From positions 1 through 36,855 of the forward strand of contig JARLJS010000065.1 of NCBI GenBank assembly GCA_031291075.1: DNA of 36,855 nucleotides, given 5' to 3'. The notes below the pieces were generated by a model, which ran no database searches, had not been told where the DNA came from, and saw nothing but the letters and a program-made list of their open reading frames with translations. Below, piece by piece: positions 14,562 to 23,450 of the stretch (position 1 is its first letter; each line of letters starts with the position of its first letter). This stretch comes from Nevskia sp. Its GTDB lineage: Bacteria > Pseudomonadota > Gammaproteobacteria > Nevskiales > Nevskiaceae. Both the position numbers and the translations under genes were made by a program.

Positions 14562-16354
14562 GTGCCCTCCGCGGCCCGGCCCTTCTGCGGGAACAGCCCG
14601 CGTGGCCGGCGCTGGATGAACATGATCAGGAACACCAGCACCAGGATCTTGGCGATCACCGCGCCGGCGTAGGGCTCCAGCAGCTTGTTGACCACGCCCA
14701 GGCCCATGCCGCTGATCAGCGTGCCCCACAGGTTGCCGACGCCGCCGAACACCACCACCATGAACGAGTCGACGATGTAGGACTGACCCAGGTTGGGACC
14801 GACGTTGGTGAGCTGCGACAGCGCCACGCCGGCGACCCCGGCGATGCCGGACCCCAGCCCGAAGGTCAGCGCGTCGACGCGCTCGGTGCGCACGCCCATG
14901 GCGCGGGCCATGCCTCGGTTCTGCGCCACCGCCCGCACCTTCAGGCCCAGCGGGGTGCGGTTCAGGATCAGCACCAGCAGGAGGAACACCACCAGGCTGA
15001 AGACCAGGATGTAGACCCGGTTCCAGGTCAGGGAGAACAGGTCGTTGACCTGCCACAGGCCGCTCATCCACTCCGGCGTGGCGACCGAGCGGTTGAGCGG
15101 CGAGAACACGCTGCGCACGAGTTGCTGCATGATCAGCGAGAGGCCGAAGGTGGCGAGCAAGGTCTCCAGCGGCCGGCCGTAAAGGTAGCGCACCACCGTG
15201 CGCTCGATCGCCACCCCGGCCAGGCCGGAGACGAGGAATGCGGCCGGCACCGACAACAGCAGGGCGGCGCCGACATGATGCGGCATCAACTGCTGCATGA
15301 CGTAGGCGGTATAGGCGCCGAGCATCATCAGCTCGCCGTGCGCCATGTTGATCACGCCCATCACGCCGAAGGTGATGGCCAGGCCGATCGCCGCCAGCAC
15401 CAGCACCGAGCCCAGGCTGAGGCCGAAGAACAGGGTCTCCAACGCCTCGTAGAAGTTGCGCCACACCTCGATGTGCCGCACCGCCCCGATGGCGGCGGCG
15501 CGCATCGAGGCATCGCTCTCGGTGCCGGAATCCTGCGCCAGCGGCTTGAGCGCATTGTAGACGTCGGCGGCGGTTTCGCCATCGAGGGCGCGCACCGCGG
15601 CGAGGCGTACCGCGGCATCGCCCGCACCGAGATCGGATACCGCCAGCGCCACCCGGATCTCGTGCTGCGCCCGGCCGTCCTTCTCCTGCGTCAGCGCCGC
15701 CCGCAGCGCCGTCACCGTGTCCTCGTCGAGATCACGCCGCATCTGCCGGACCGCGGCGGCGCGTACCCGCGGGTCGGGATCCTTGAGGTCGAACTGCGCG
15801 ATCGACACCTTGAGCAGCTTGCGCAGCGCGTTGTTGCTGCGGACACGCTCGAAGTCGTCGGCGGCGCCCTCGCCCGCACCCTTGCCGTCGAACGGGTCGA
15901 CCAGCACCAGGGTACCGTCGTGTTCCTCGACCACGAACACTTTGCCGTCACTGCGCCGCGACTCCAGCCGGTTGTCGAGCCAGGCGGCAAGCAGCACGCG
16001 CGCCTGCGGCACGTGCAGTTCGGTCATGCGGGTGACGATGGCCTGCTTGGCCGCGAAGTCGGCCTGCGGCAGCGCCGCGACCAGGCCGGGGAAATCGACC
16101 GGCAGCGGAGCTGCGTCGTCGGCTCGTGCCGTGGACATCCACAGCAGGCACAGCGCCAGCAGGACCAGGAGCAACAACCGCCGCCGAACACCAAAAAACC
16201 CTTCTTCCAGCGGCACGGCCCGCGCGAGGGTCGCGATGTCGACGTCGCGGTCACCCCGGTGAACCGGGGACGCCTTGCCCGTGCCCGCTGACGCGGGAAG
16301 AAGGAAGCCGCATGCTGTTGTCTGCCTGGTCTTCAATGTAATCACACGACTCAT
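14558..16354 (-). CDS. urtB: Urea ABC transporter permease UrtB (start unresolved)
   Basis: The C-terminal ~300 residues are a LivH-type permease (AIGLAITFGVMGVINMAHGELMMLGAYTA-like core). The N-terminal ~250 are the periplasmic HEAT-like region peculiar to UrtB (DPDPRVRAAAVRQM, LTQEKDG). With the ATG at 16354 it is 598 residues, longer than the usual ~540. The first ~55 residues read as translated intergenic sequence over two hairpins. The true signal-like segment (RRRLLLLVLLALCLLWMSTARA) begins near 16185. The frame is certain and the start codon is not. It follows urtA after about 70 bp. Confidence 0.85.
   Translation of the reverse strand: MSRVITLKTRQTTACGFLLPASAGTGKASPVHRGDRDVDIATLARAVPLEEGFFGVRRRLLLLVLLALCLLWMSTARADDAAPLPVDFPGLVAALPQADFAAKQAIVTRMTELHVPQARVLLAAWLDNRLESRRSDGKVFVVEEHDGTLVLVDPFDGKGAGEGAADDFERVRSNNALRKLLKVSIAQFDLKDPDPRVRAAAVRQMRRDLDEDTVTALRAALTQEKDGRAQHEIRVALAVSDLGAGDAAVRLAAVRALDGETAADVYNALKPLAQDSGTESDASMRAAAIGAVRHIEVWRNFYEALETLFFGLSLGSVLVLAAIGLAITFGVMGVINMAHGELMMLGAYTAYVMQQLMPHHVGAALLLSVPAAFLVSGLAGVAIERTVVRYLYGRPLETLLATFGLSLIMQQLVRSVFSPLNRSVATPEWMSGLWQVNDLFSLTWNRVYILVFSLVVFLLLVLILNRTPLGLKVRAVAQNRGMARAMGVRTERVDALTFGLGSGIAGVAGVALSQLTNVGPNLGQSYIVDSFMVVVFGGVGNLWGTLISGMGLGVVNKLLEPYAGAVIAKILVLVFLIMFIQRRPRGLFPQKGRAAEGT
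16254..16297 (-). repeat. Two tandem GC hairpins in the urtA-urtB junction
   Basis: CCCCGGT-GA-ACCGGGG (16254-16269) and CCCGC-TGAC-GCGGG (16284-16297) are both perfect short stem-loops. They sit inside the putative leader of urtB, with a TTTTTT run 55 bp further along the minus strand. They may reduce expression of the permease relative to the binding protein, protect the urtA mRNA 3' end, or be a dispersed repeat. Confidence 0.5.
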
Positions 16355-16425
16355 GCAATCTAGAAAGGGGCCGGCCGCCATAGACGGGATGAACAGGCAC
16401 GGCCGGCCCAACGGGCGTCATGAAA

Positions 16426-17715
16426 TCAGAAGTTCTGGCCGGCGCACTTCTTGGTGACGGTGTTGTAGTTGCCGCACTTGAGCGTCACCCAGTCCGCCTC
16501 GATGTCCTTGCTGCCGGGCAGGTAGTCGGACCATGCATCGCCGGGCACCGTGCCCTTGGTCTGCCATACCACGTCGAACTGGCCGTCGTCGCGGATCTCG
16601 CCGATGTAGACCGGCTTGGTGATGTGATGGTTGGGCAGCAGCTTGGCCATGCCTCCGGTCAAGTTCGGCGTCTCCAGCCCCGGCAGCGCGTCGATCACCT
16701 TGTCGGTGTTGGTGGTGCCGGCCTTCTCCACCGCCTTCACCCACAGGTTGAAGCCGATGTAGTGCGCCTCCATCGGGTCGGTGGTGGTGCGCTTGGGGTT
16801 CTTGATGAACTCGTGCCATTGCTTGATGAAGGCGTCGTTGGCCGGGGTCTTGATGCTCTCGAAGTAGTTCCACGCCGCCAGGTGCCCGACCAGCGGCTTG
16901 GTGTCGACGCCGGACAGCTCCTCCTCACCCACCGAGTACGCCACCACCGGGTTGTCCTCGGCGGAGATCTTCTGGTTGCCCAGCTCCTTGTAGAACGGCA
17001 CGTTGGCGTCGCCGTTGATGGTGGACACCACCGCCGTCTTCTTGCCGGCCGAGCCGAACTGCTTGATCTTCGCCACCTCGCTCTGCCAGTCGGAGAAGCC
17101 GAACGGGGTGTAGTTGATCATGATGTCCTCGGGCTTGACGCCCTTGGCCTTGAGGTAGGCTTCCAGGATCTTGTTGGTGGTGCGCGGGTAAACGTAGTCG
17201 GTGCCTTCCAGCACCCAGCGCTTCACCTTGATCTCCTTCATCAGGTAATCCACCGCCGGGATCGCCTGCTGGTTCGGCGCGGCGCCGGTGTAGATGACAT
17301 TGCGCGAGGACTCCTCGCCCTCGTACTGCACCGGGTAGAACAGCAGGCCGTCGTCCTTCTCGAACACCGGCAGCACCGACTTGCGGGACACCGAGGTCCA
17401 GCAGCCGAACACCACCGCCACCTTGTCCTTCTCCAGCAGCTCCGACGCCTTTTCCGCGAACAGCGGCCAGTTGGAGGCCGGGTCGACCACCACCGCCTCC
17501 AGCTTCTTGCCGAGCAGGCCGCCCTTCTTGTTCTGCTCGTCGATCATCATCAGGATGGTGTCCTTCAGCGTGGTCTCGCTGATGGCCATGGTGCCGGACA
17601 GCGAATGCAGCACGCCGACCTTGATGGTGTCCTCCGCCTGGGCCGCGCTCGCGGCGAGCAGCCCCAGCGCCGCCGCGCCGGCCAGCAACCTGTTTCTCAG
17701 ATACTTGGTGTTCAT
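16426..17715 (-). CDS. urtA: Urea ABC transporter substrate-binding protein UrtA
   Basis: A 429-residue periplasmic protein. The ATG at 17715 has GAGAGG upstream and opens a signal peptide (basic KYLRNR, then LLAGAAALGLLAASAAQA). The mature part follows the UrtA pattern closely: DTIKVGVLHSLSGTMAISE, DPASNWPLFAEKA, VFGCWTSVSRKSVLPVFE, YPVQYEGEESS, YTGAAPNQQAIPAVDYL and EAHYIGFNLW. It captures urea at low concentration for UrtBCDE. The match is to UrtA, rather than to generic Liv-type amino-acid binders. Acetamide/formamide relatives (FmdD) are the main alternative. Confidence 0.92.
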   Translation of the reverse strand: MNTKYLRNRLLAGAAALGLLAASAAQAEDTIKVGVLHSLSGTMAISETTLKDTILMMIDEQNKKGGLLGKKLEAVVVDPASNWPLFAEKASELLEKDKVAVVFGCWTSVSRKSVLPVFEKDDGLLFYPVQYEGEESSRNVIYTGAAPNQQAIPAVDYLMKEIKVKRWVLEGTDYVYPRTTNKILEAYLKAKGVKPEDIMINYTPFGFSDWQSEVAKIKQFGSAGKKTAVVSTINGDANVPFYKELGNQKISAEDNPVVAYSVGEEELSGVDTKPLVGHLAAWNYFESIKTPANDAFIKQWHEFIKNPKRTTTDPMEAHYIGFNLWVKAVEKAGTTNTDKVIDALPGLETPNLTGGMAKLLPNHHITKPVYIGEIRDDGQFDVVWQTKGTVPGDAWSDYLPGSKDIEADWVTLKCGNYNTVTKKCAGQNF

Positions 17716-17744
17716 CACATCGCCTCTCTATAGTGAATAGTGAT

Positions 17745-17759
17745 TCAAAGCTCGTGCCG
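17745..17759 (-). promoter_or_regulatory. Weak sigma-54-like element upstream of urtA
   Basis: On the minus strand CGGCAC-GAGCT-TTGA has the -24 GG and correct spacing but GA in place of GC at -12. It could be a secondary internal promoter for urtABCDE. The missing -12 C makes this doubtful. Confidence 0.3.
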
Positions 17760-17776
17760 GAAATGCCCCGCGGGCC

Positions 17777-18913
17777 TCAGATCTGCAGCTGCAGGCCGAT
17801 GCCGACCTGCTTCTGGTCGGGCAGCCCGGCTTCCTGATAGGCGCCCTTGTAGAACATGCTGATGCGGGCGTTGAAGGCCTTGATGACGTAGTTGACGTCG
17901 AACTCGGCGGTGCGCTGGGCGTATTCGTTCGGGTCCTTCACGGTCGGCGTGTCGTCGAACTTGGCGCGGCCGTACTTGCCCAGGAGCTGGAACTTGCCGA
18001 TGCCGACCTGCTGCGGGAACAGATAGCTGAGCAGGGCGTAGTAGCCGTTGCTGTCGGCGTAGCTGCCGTCGAAGCCGCCATAGCCGGCGAGCCGGTTGTA
18101 GCGGGTGTACTCGCTCTCCAGCGTGACTACGCCGGCGTTCGGCAGCTTCTTCTCCATCAGCAGGTCGACGCTCAAATCGTGGCCCTTGGCCATGGTCTCG
18201 CCGGCCAGGCCCAACGCCAGGATGTCCTTCTCGCCGTAGTAGGTGCCGTTGAGGTAATAGCCGGGTTCCGGGTCCCAGAAATCGACCTGCAGGCGGCCGG
18301 CGCTCAGCACCTTGGACTGGTCCTTGAGCGAGCCGGTGGCGGACGGCGCGTCGAACACGCCGGCCGAGACCTTGACGATGCCGAACTGGCCCCAGTAGGC
18401 GGCGCCGTTCTGGCGCCCGACCGCCACCGACGGGTAGCCGTCCTGCACACCGTCCTCGTACACCTTCCAGTTGTTGGCGTAGTACGGACCGTACAGGTTG
18501 GCGCGATCGCTGGGCGGCAGGAAGCGGCCGGCCCAGATGTTGAGCTTGTCGCTGTACTCGAAGCGGCCGATGGCGTCCATCACCTGCACCGCGTTGCTGC
18601 CGGTCGGCGGGCTGCCGGTGTACTCAGTGTTGAAGGTGAACTTGAACTGATCCGTCGCGGCGCCGTTCAAGTAGAGACGGACGCTGTCCAGCGAGAAGCG
18701 ATTGGCGTCCGGCGTGGTACCGATGGCGTCGGTGTGGGTAAAGCTCGTACGCAGGCCGGCGCCCACGGAAATCGGCGGCAGCGTCACCGTGGGCGTGGGA
18801 ATGGTGATGTCGGCCAATGCAGCACCGGCCGGCAAGGCCAGCAGCAGCGTCCCCACACCCCGGTACAGCAGTCCCTGCACTGCCTTCTCCCTGTCCCTCT
18901 TTACTCTTTTCAT
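17777..18913 (-). CDS. Outer-membrane porin, probable ureide/urea porin
   Basis: A 378-residue protein. The ATG at 18913 has GGAGAG six bases before it. A basic stretch (MKRVKRDREK) precedes the signal peptide (GVGTLLLALPAGAALA). The mature chain has alternating beta-strand patterning rich in Tyr, Phe, Gly and Asp (RFSLDSVRLYLNG, FKFTFNTEYTG, GYYLNGTYYGEKD, FDVNYVIKAFNARISMFYKG) and ends in a strand with a hydrophobic terminal residue, as for trimeric porins. Its position between the regulator and urtA suggests it lets urea or oligo-ureas across the outer membrane. Specificity is inferred from context. Confidence 0.8.
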   Translation of the reverse strand: MKRVKRDREKAVQGLLYRGVGTLLLALPAGAALADITIPTPTVTLPPISVGAGLRTSFTHTDAIGTTPDANRFSLDSVRLYLNGAATDQFKFTFNTEYTGSPPTGSNAVQVMDAIGRFEYSDKLNIWAGRFLPPSDRANLYGPYYANNWKVYEDGVQDGYPSVAVGRQNGAAYWGQFGIVKVSAGVFDAPSATGSLKDQSKVLSAGRLQVDFWDPEPGYYLNGTYYGEKDILALGLAGETMAKGHDLSVDLLMEKKLPNAGVVTLESEYTRYNRLAGYGGFDGSYADSNGYYALLSYLFPQQVGIGKFQLLGKYGRAKFDDTPTVKDPNEYAQRTAEFDVNYVIKAFNARISMFYKGAYQEAGLPDQKQVGIGLQLQI

Positions 18914-18986
18914 CGTTGCTCTCCGTTGGTAACTCTATCGATCGGGCGCTCACGCCCAGGGTCCGTCGATGCGGCGCGGCGCGCCC

Positions 18987-19706
18987 TCAACCGGATGCTT
19001 TTTCCTCCAGCGGCCGCCGGGCCATGTGGAGCATGTGCAAGGTGATCTTGCGCACCTCCGCCTTGCTCTCTTCGATATGCGTCTTCAGCAGCAGCTGCGA
19101 CTGCTCGCAACGGCGCTGCAGCACCGCGCGCAGGATCTTGCCGTGCTCGGTGTAGGTCGCCTCGATGCGCGGCGCCTTGATGAAGTCGAGCCGCCGGATG
19201 ATGCGGATCCGCTCGGTAATGCCGTGGTGGATCTGCGCCATCTCGGCATTGCCGGTGGCCTCCACCAGCATCTCGTGGAAGCGCTCGTCGAGGGCGGAGA
19301 CGGTGCTGCCGTCGTCGAGCCGGTCCGCCGCTGGCACCAGCCAGATGCGCTTGAGGTCGGCCAGCCCGGCCGGCGCGGCCTCCATCTCGCACAGGCGCTT
19401 GACGGCGGCGGTCTCGAGGATGATGCGGACGTCGTAGAGGTTCTCGAACACCTCGAAGTCGAACGGCCGCACCTGCCAGCCGCTGCGATACAGCACTTCG
19501 ACATAGCCCTCGCGCTGCAGCCGCAGCAGCGCCTCGCGCACCGGCGTGCGGCTGGCCTGCATGCGCTCGGCGATCTCGTTCTCGCTGAAGCGGTCGCCCG
19601 GCAGCAGGCCGAAGCCGAAGATGTCCTGCTTGATCTGTTCGTAGATGCGATGCGCCAGGTTTTCACCGCGCGCTCCGGCGCGGCCGCGCGTCGACGCCAT
19701 GGGCAT
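18987..19706 (-). CDS. GntR-family regulator with FCD domain (second paralog)
   Basis: A 239-residue protein. The ATG at 19706 is chosen because GGAGCGGGG precedes it. Six codons later the winged helix begins (NLAHRIYEQIKQDIFGFGLLPGDRF, SRTPVREALLRLQREGYVEV). The FCD domain follows (YDVRIILETAAVKRL, LDERFHEMLVEATGNAEM, RIIRRLDF, TEHGKIL, KAEVRKITLHML). It is a close paralog of 7647-8384. It lies 32 bp after the urea carboxylase stop and 73 bp before the porin, so the operon encodes its own regulator. It should recognise the same TTGTATACAA sites as its paralog, raising the possibility of competition or different effectors. Confidence 0.88.
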   Translation of the reverse strand: MPMASTRGRAGARGENLAHRIYEQIKQDIFGFGLLPGDRFSENEIAERMQASRTPVREALLRLQREGYVEVLYRSGWQVRPFDFEVFENLYDVRIILETAAVKRLCEMEAAPAGLADLKRIWLVPAADRLDDGSTVSALDERFHEMLVEATGNAEMAQIHHGITERIRIIRRLDFIKAPRIEATYTEHGKILRAVLQRRCEQSQLLLKTHIEESKAEVRKITLHMLHMARRPLEEKASG

Positions 19707-19738
19707 ACCCCGCTCCGGGAATAAGGGAAGGACGCGGC

Positions 19739-22700
19739 TCACGGCAGCTCCGCCTCGGCGATCACGATCAGCACCTCGCCCGCGGATACCGGCCGGCCCT
19801 GGCGGCAGTGCACCGCCCGCACCACACCGGTGACCGGCGCGTGCACCGCGAATTCCATCTTCATGGCCTCGATCACCAGCAGCGCCTCGCCGCGCCGCAC
19901 CTCGGCGCCCAGCTCGGCCAGCAGCTTCCACACGTTGCCGCTGATATCGGCCGCCACGACATGTCCCTCGACCGGCTCCGCCGCCGCGGCGCGCACTTCC
20001 TCGGCCGCTTCCGCCGCGGCCCCGGCGCCGGCCTGCCAGTGCGCCACCTCGGCGTCGAAAGCGACTTTCTGGCGCGCGCGGAAGCGCGCCACGTCCGGCT
20101 CGATCTGCGCCAGGAAGCGGTTGTAGGCGGCGAAATCGAACACCTCCTCACGGATGTCGATGGCCAGGCGGCCCTCGCGGAAGGCCTCGCGCTGCTCGGT
20201 GAGTTCGGCTTCCTCCACCGGGTAGAAGCGCACCTGGTCGAAGAACCGCAGCAGCCAGGGCTCGCCGGGCTTGAACACCGGGTTCTTGAGGAACTTGTTC
20301 CAGATCGGCAGGGTGCGCCCCACCAGCTGGTAGCCGCCGGGCGAGTCCATGCCGTAGATACACATGTAGACACCGCCGATGCCGACGGTGCCCTCGGCGG
20401 TATAGGTGCGCGCCGGGTTGTACTTGGAGGTGAGCAGGCGGTGCCGCGGGTCCACCGGCACCGCGCAGGGCGCGCCCAGGTAGACGTCGCCCAACCCCAG
20501 CACCAGGTAGCTGGCCTGGAACACGATGTCGCGCACCTGCTCGACGCTATCGAGGCCGTTGATGCGGCGCATGAACTCGACGTTGCTGGGCAGCCACGGC
20601 GCGGTGTCGCGCACCGACTGGCGGTAGCGGGCGACGGCGTCGAGGGTGGCGGAATCCTGCCAGGCCATCGGCAGGTGCACGACGCGGGTCGGCACCTTCA
20701 TGTCGTCGACCGGCGGCAGGCGCTCCTCGGCCTTGAGCAGCGCGTCCATCAGCCGTCCCTGCGGGATGGTGCGGCTGTCGTAGTGCACCTGCAGCGAGCG
20801 CACGCCGGGCGACAGCTCCAGGATGCCCGGGATGGGCCGCGCGCGCAGCTCCTGCATCAGCGCGTGCACCCGCATGCGCAGCGCCAGGTCCAGCACCATC
20901 GGCCCGTACTCGATCAATATGTAGCGGTCGCCGGCCTGGCGGTAGGCCACCTGCGGCCGTGCCGTGGTCCGCGGCAACTCGGCGATGACGGTCTCCGACA
21001 CGGTACGCCGCGGCGCCGCCATCGCCAGCGCGATCGGGGCGGGCTCGACCGCGGCCAGCCGCTCGATCGCGGCATCCTGGGCCCGCTCAAGCTCCAATGC
21101 CTGCTCGAAACCGATGCGGCGGAAGCGGATGCGATCGCCGGGCTTGACCTGCCCCACCTTCCACAACTCGGCCTTGGCGATGGTCACCGGGCAGACGAAG
21201 CCGCCCAGGCTGGGGCCATCGCGGGTCAGGATCACCGGCATGTCGCCGGTGAAGTTGATCGAGCCGATGGCGTATTCGCAGTCGTGGATGTTGGACGGGT
21301 GCAGCCCGGCCTCGCCGCCGTCACTGCGCGTCCACGATGGCTTGGGGCCGACCAGGCGGACGCCGAGGCGGTTGGAGTTGTAGTGCACTTCCCAGGCGGT
21401 GGTGAAGAAATCGCGGATCGATGCCTCGGTGAAGAAATCCGGCGCGCCGTGCGGACCGTACAGCACACCGATATTCCATTCGCTGCCATAGGCCGGGACC
21501 AGCGCTGCCGGCGCCGCCGCCGGAACGCTGGCGGCCGGCGCGTCCCCCAGTCGCAGCAGGTCGCCGCCGCGCACAGGCCGCCCGGCATGGCCGCCGAACT
21601 GGCCGAGGGCGAAGGTGGATTTCGAGCCAAGGTAGGCCGGCACGTCGATGCCGCCGCGCACCGCCAGGTAGATGCGGCAGCCGCTTGCGACCTTGCCGAT
21701 GCGCAGGGTCTGCCCCGCCTTCACCTCGAGCGGCGTCCACGGCGCAACCGGCAGGCCGTCCAGCGTCGCCGCGGCCGGATCGCCGGCCAGGGCGACGACG
21801 GCGGCGCCGTGAAAGCGCAGGCCCGGGCCGAGGATGGTGCATTCCAGGCCCGCCGCGTCGGGGCCATTACCGACGATGCGGTTGGCCATGCGGAAGGCAT
21901 AGTCGTCCATCGGACCCGAGGGCGGCACACCGACGTCCCAGTAGCCGACCCGGCCGGGATAGTCCTGCACCGTGGTGTAGGTGCCGGGCTCCAGCACCTC
22001 GATCGCCCGCGGCGCGTACGCGAAGGTATCGAGGAAGCGGGTCGATACCTCGCCCGCCTTGAAGCGTTCGCTGGCCAGGATCTGCCGCAGGTAATCGACG
22101 TTGGTGGCGATGCCGGACAGGTGGGTCTGCGCAAGGGCATCTTGCATCGCCGCGACGGCGGCGGCGCGGTCCGCGCCGTGCACGATCAGCTTGGCCAGCA
22201 TGGGATCGTAGTGCGGCGTGACCTCGGTACCGGTGGCGACCCAGCCGTCGACCCGCGCGTCCGGCGGGAACATCACCTCCGTCAGCACGCCCGGCGAGGG
22301 CTGGAAGTTGCGCACCGGGTCCTCGGCGTAGATGCGCACCTCCAGCGCCGCGCCCTGCGGCTGTGACCGGAACGCCGCCAGGTCGGGCGGCTCGCCGGCG
22401 GCGGTGAGGACCATCCATTCGACCAGGTCGACGCCGGTCACCGCCTCGGTGATCGGATGCTCCACCTGCAGGCGCGTGTTCACCTCGAGGAAGTAAAAAG
22501 CGTCGCGCGCCGCGTCGTAGATGAACTCCACCGTGCCGGCGCTGCTGTAGCCGACGGCGCGTCCCAGATCGACCGCCGCCTGCAGCAGTGCAGCGCGCGT
22601 GGCCGGCGGCAGCCTGGGTGCCGGCGTTTCCTCGATCACCTTCTGGTTACGGCGCTGCACCGAGCAGTCGCGCTCGCCCAGCGCGATGACCTGGCCGCGG

Positions 22701-23353
22701 CCGTCACCGAAGATCTGCACCTCGACGTGGCGCGCATTGTCGATGCAGCGTTCCAGGAACACGCCGGCATCGTTGAAGAAGCTCTTGCCGAGGCGCTGCA
22801 CCGACTCGTAGGCCGCGGCCAGCGCGGCGGCGTCGGTACAGCGGGTCAGGCCGATACCGCCGCCGCCGGCGGTGCTCTTGAGCATCACCGGGTAACCGAG
22901 CTGCGCCGCGGCCGCGATCGCTTCCTCCACGCTGCCGAGCAGCCCGGTGCCCGGCGTGAGCGGCACGCCGGCGGCGCGCGCAATCTCGCGCGATTCGTGC
23001 TTGAGCCCGAAGCGCCGGATCTGTTCCGGCGTGGGGCCGATGAACACCAGGCCGGCGTGCGCGCAGGATTGCGCGAAGGCGGTGTTCTCCGACAGGAAGC
23101 CGTAGCCGGGAATCACCGCCTGCGCGCCGCTGCCATGGGCGGCGGCGATGACGTGATCGCCGCGCAGGTAGGACTCCGCCGGGGCCGCCGGCCCGATGCA
23201 GACCGCCGCGTCGCAGGCGGCGACATGGGCACTGTTGCGGTCGGCCTCGGAGTAGACCGCGACGCTACGGATGCCCATCCGTTTGAGCGTGCGCGCGATG
23301 CGCACGGCGATCTCGCCGCGGTTGGCGATCAGCACTGTGTCGAAGCGGCTCAC
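19739..23353 (-). CDS. uca: Urea carboxylase (biotin-dependent)
   Basis: A 1204-residue protein starting with the GTG at 23353 (MSRFDTVLIANRGEIAVR). It carboxylates urea to allophanate using ATP and bicarbonate. Biotin carboxylase spans about residues 1-450 (LKSTAGGGGIGLTR ATP loop, GERDCSVQRRNQKVIEETPA, EVNTRLQVEHPITEAV). A carboxyltransferase half of KipA/KipI type spans about 465-1080 (VQDYPGRVGYWDVGVPPSGPMD; NIHDCEYAIGSINFTGDMP). A C-terminal biotinyl domain has VIEAMKME with biotinyl Lys1165. Length is full. The carboxyguanidine deiminase genes that accompany guanidine carboxylases are absent, and a urea transporter follows. Urea is therefore favoured over guanidine as substrate. Confidence 0.9.
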   Translation of the reverse strand: MSRFDTVLIANRGEIAVRIARTLKRMGIRSVAVYSEADRNSAHVAACDAAVCIGPAAPAESYLRGDHVIAAAHGSGAQAVIPGYGFLSENTAFAQSCAHAGLVFIGPTPEQIRRFGLKHESREIARAAGVPLTPGTGLLGSVEEAIAAAAQLGYPVMLKSTAGGGGIGLTRCTDAAALAAAYESVQRLGKSFFNDAGVFLERCIDNARHVEVQIFGDGRGQVIALGERDCSVQRRNQKVIEETPAPRLPPATRAALLQAAVDLGRAVGYSSAGTVEFIYDAARDAFYFLEVNTRLQVEHPITEAVTGVDLVEWMVLTAAGEPPDLAAFRSQPQGAALEVRIYAEDPVRNFQPSPGVLTEVMFPPDARVDGWVATGTEVTPHYDPMLAKLIVHGADRAAAVAAMQDALAQTHLSGIATNVDYLRQILASERFKAGEVSTRFLDTFAYAPRAIEVLEPGTYTTVQDYPGRVGYWDVGVPPSGPMDDYAFRMANRIVGNGPDAAGLECTILGPGLRFHGAAVVALAGDPAAATLDGLPVAPWTPLEVKAGQTLRIGKVASGCRIYLAVRGGIDVPAYLGSKSTFALGQFGGHAGRPVRGGDLLRLGDAPAASVPAAAPAALVPAYGSEWNIGVLYGPHGAPDFFTEASIRDFFTTAWEVHYNSNRLGVRLVGPKPSWTRSDGGEAGLHPSNIHDCEYAIGSINFTGDMPVILTRDGPSLGGFVCPVTIAKAELWKVGQVKPGDRIRFRRIGFEQALELERAQDAAIERLAAVEPAPIALAMAAPRRTVSETVIAELPRTTARPQVAYRQAGDRYILIEYGPMVLDLALRMRVHALMQELRARPIPGILELSPGVRSLQVHYDSRTIPQGRLMDALLKAEERLPPVDDMKVPTRVVHLPMAWQDSATLDAVARYRQSVRDTAPWLPSNVEFMRRINGLDSVEQVRDIVFQASYLVLGLGDVYLGAPCAVPVDPRHRLLTSKYNPARTYTAEGTVGIGGVYMCIYGMDSPGGYQLVGRTLPIWNKFLKNPVFKPGEPWLLRFFDQVRFYPVEEAELTEQREAFREGRLAIDIREEVFDFAAYNRFLAQIEPDVARFRARQKVAFDAEVAHWQAGAGAAAEAAEEVRAAAAEPVEGHVVAADISGNVWKLLAELGAEVRRGEALLVIEAMKMEFAVHAPVTGVVRAVHCRQGRPVSAGEVLIVIAEAELP

Positions 23354-23450
23354 TGGTGCACCTTCACGGCAAGGTCAGTGGTGGCCCGCCATGAGCCGGC
23401 GCGCGCCTCCCGCACCCACAGCCCTTGGGGCCGGCACCGTGTCGGCGCGC

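Noticed and set aside
19808-22366. 852-codon open frame on the plus strand opposite urea carboxylase
   Set aside because: It lies entirely antisense to a clear, full-length enzyme. Its product is His/Arg/Gly/Ala-rich with no domain, the usual shadow of GC-rich codon bias.
19739-23353. Guanidine carboxylase instead of urea carboxylase
   Set aside because: No carboxyguanidine deiminase pair or guanidine riboswitch is present, and the operon continues into a urea transporter. It is not fully excluded by motif reading.
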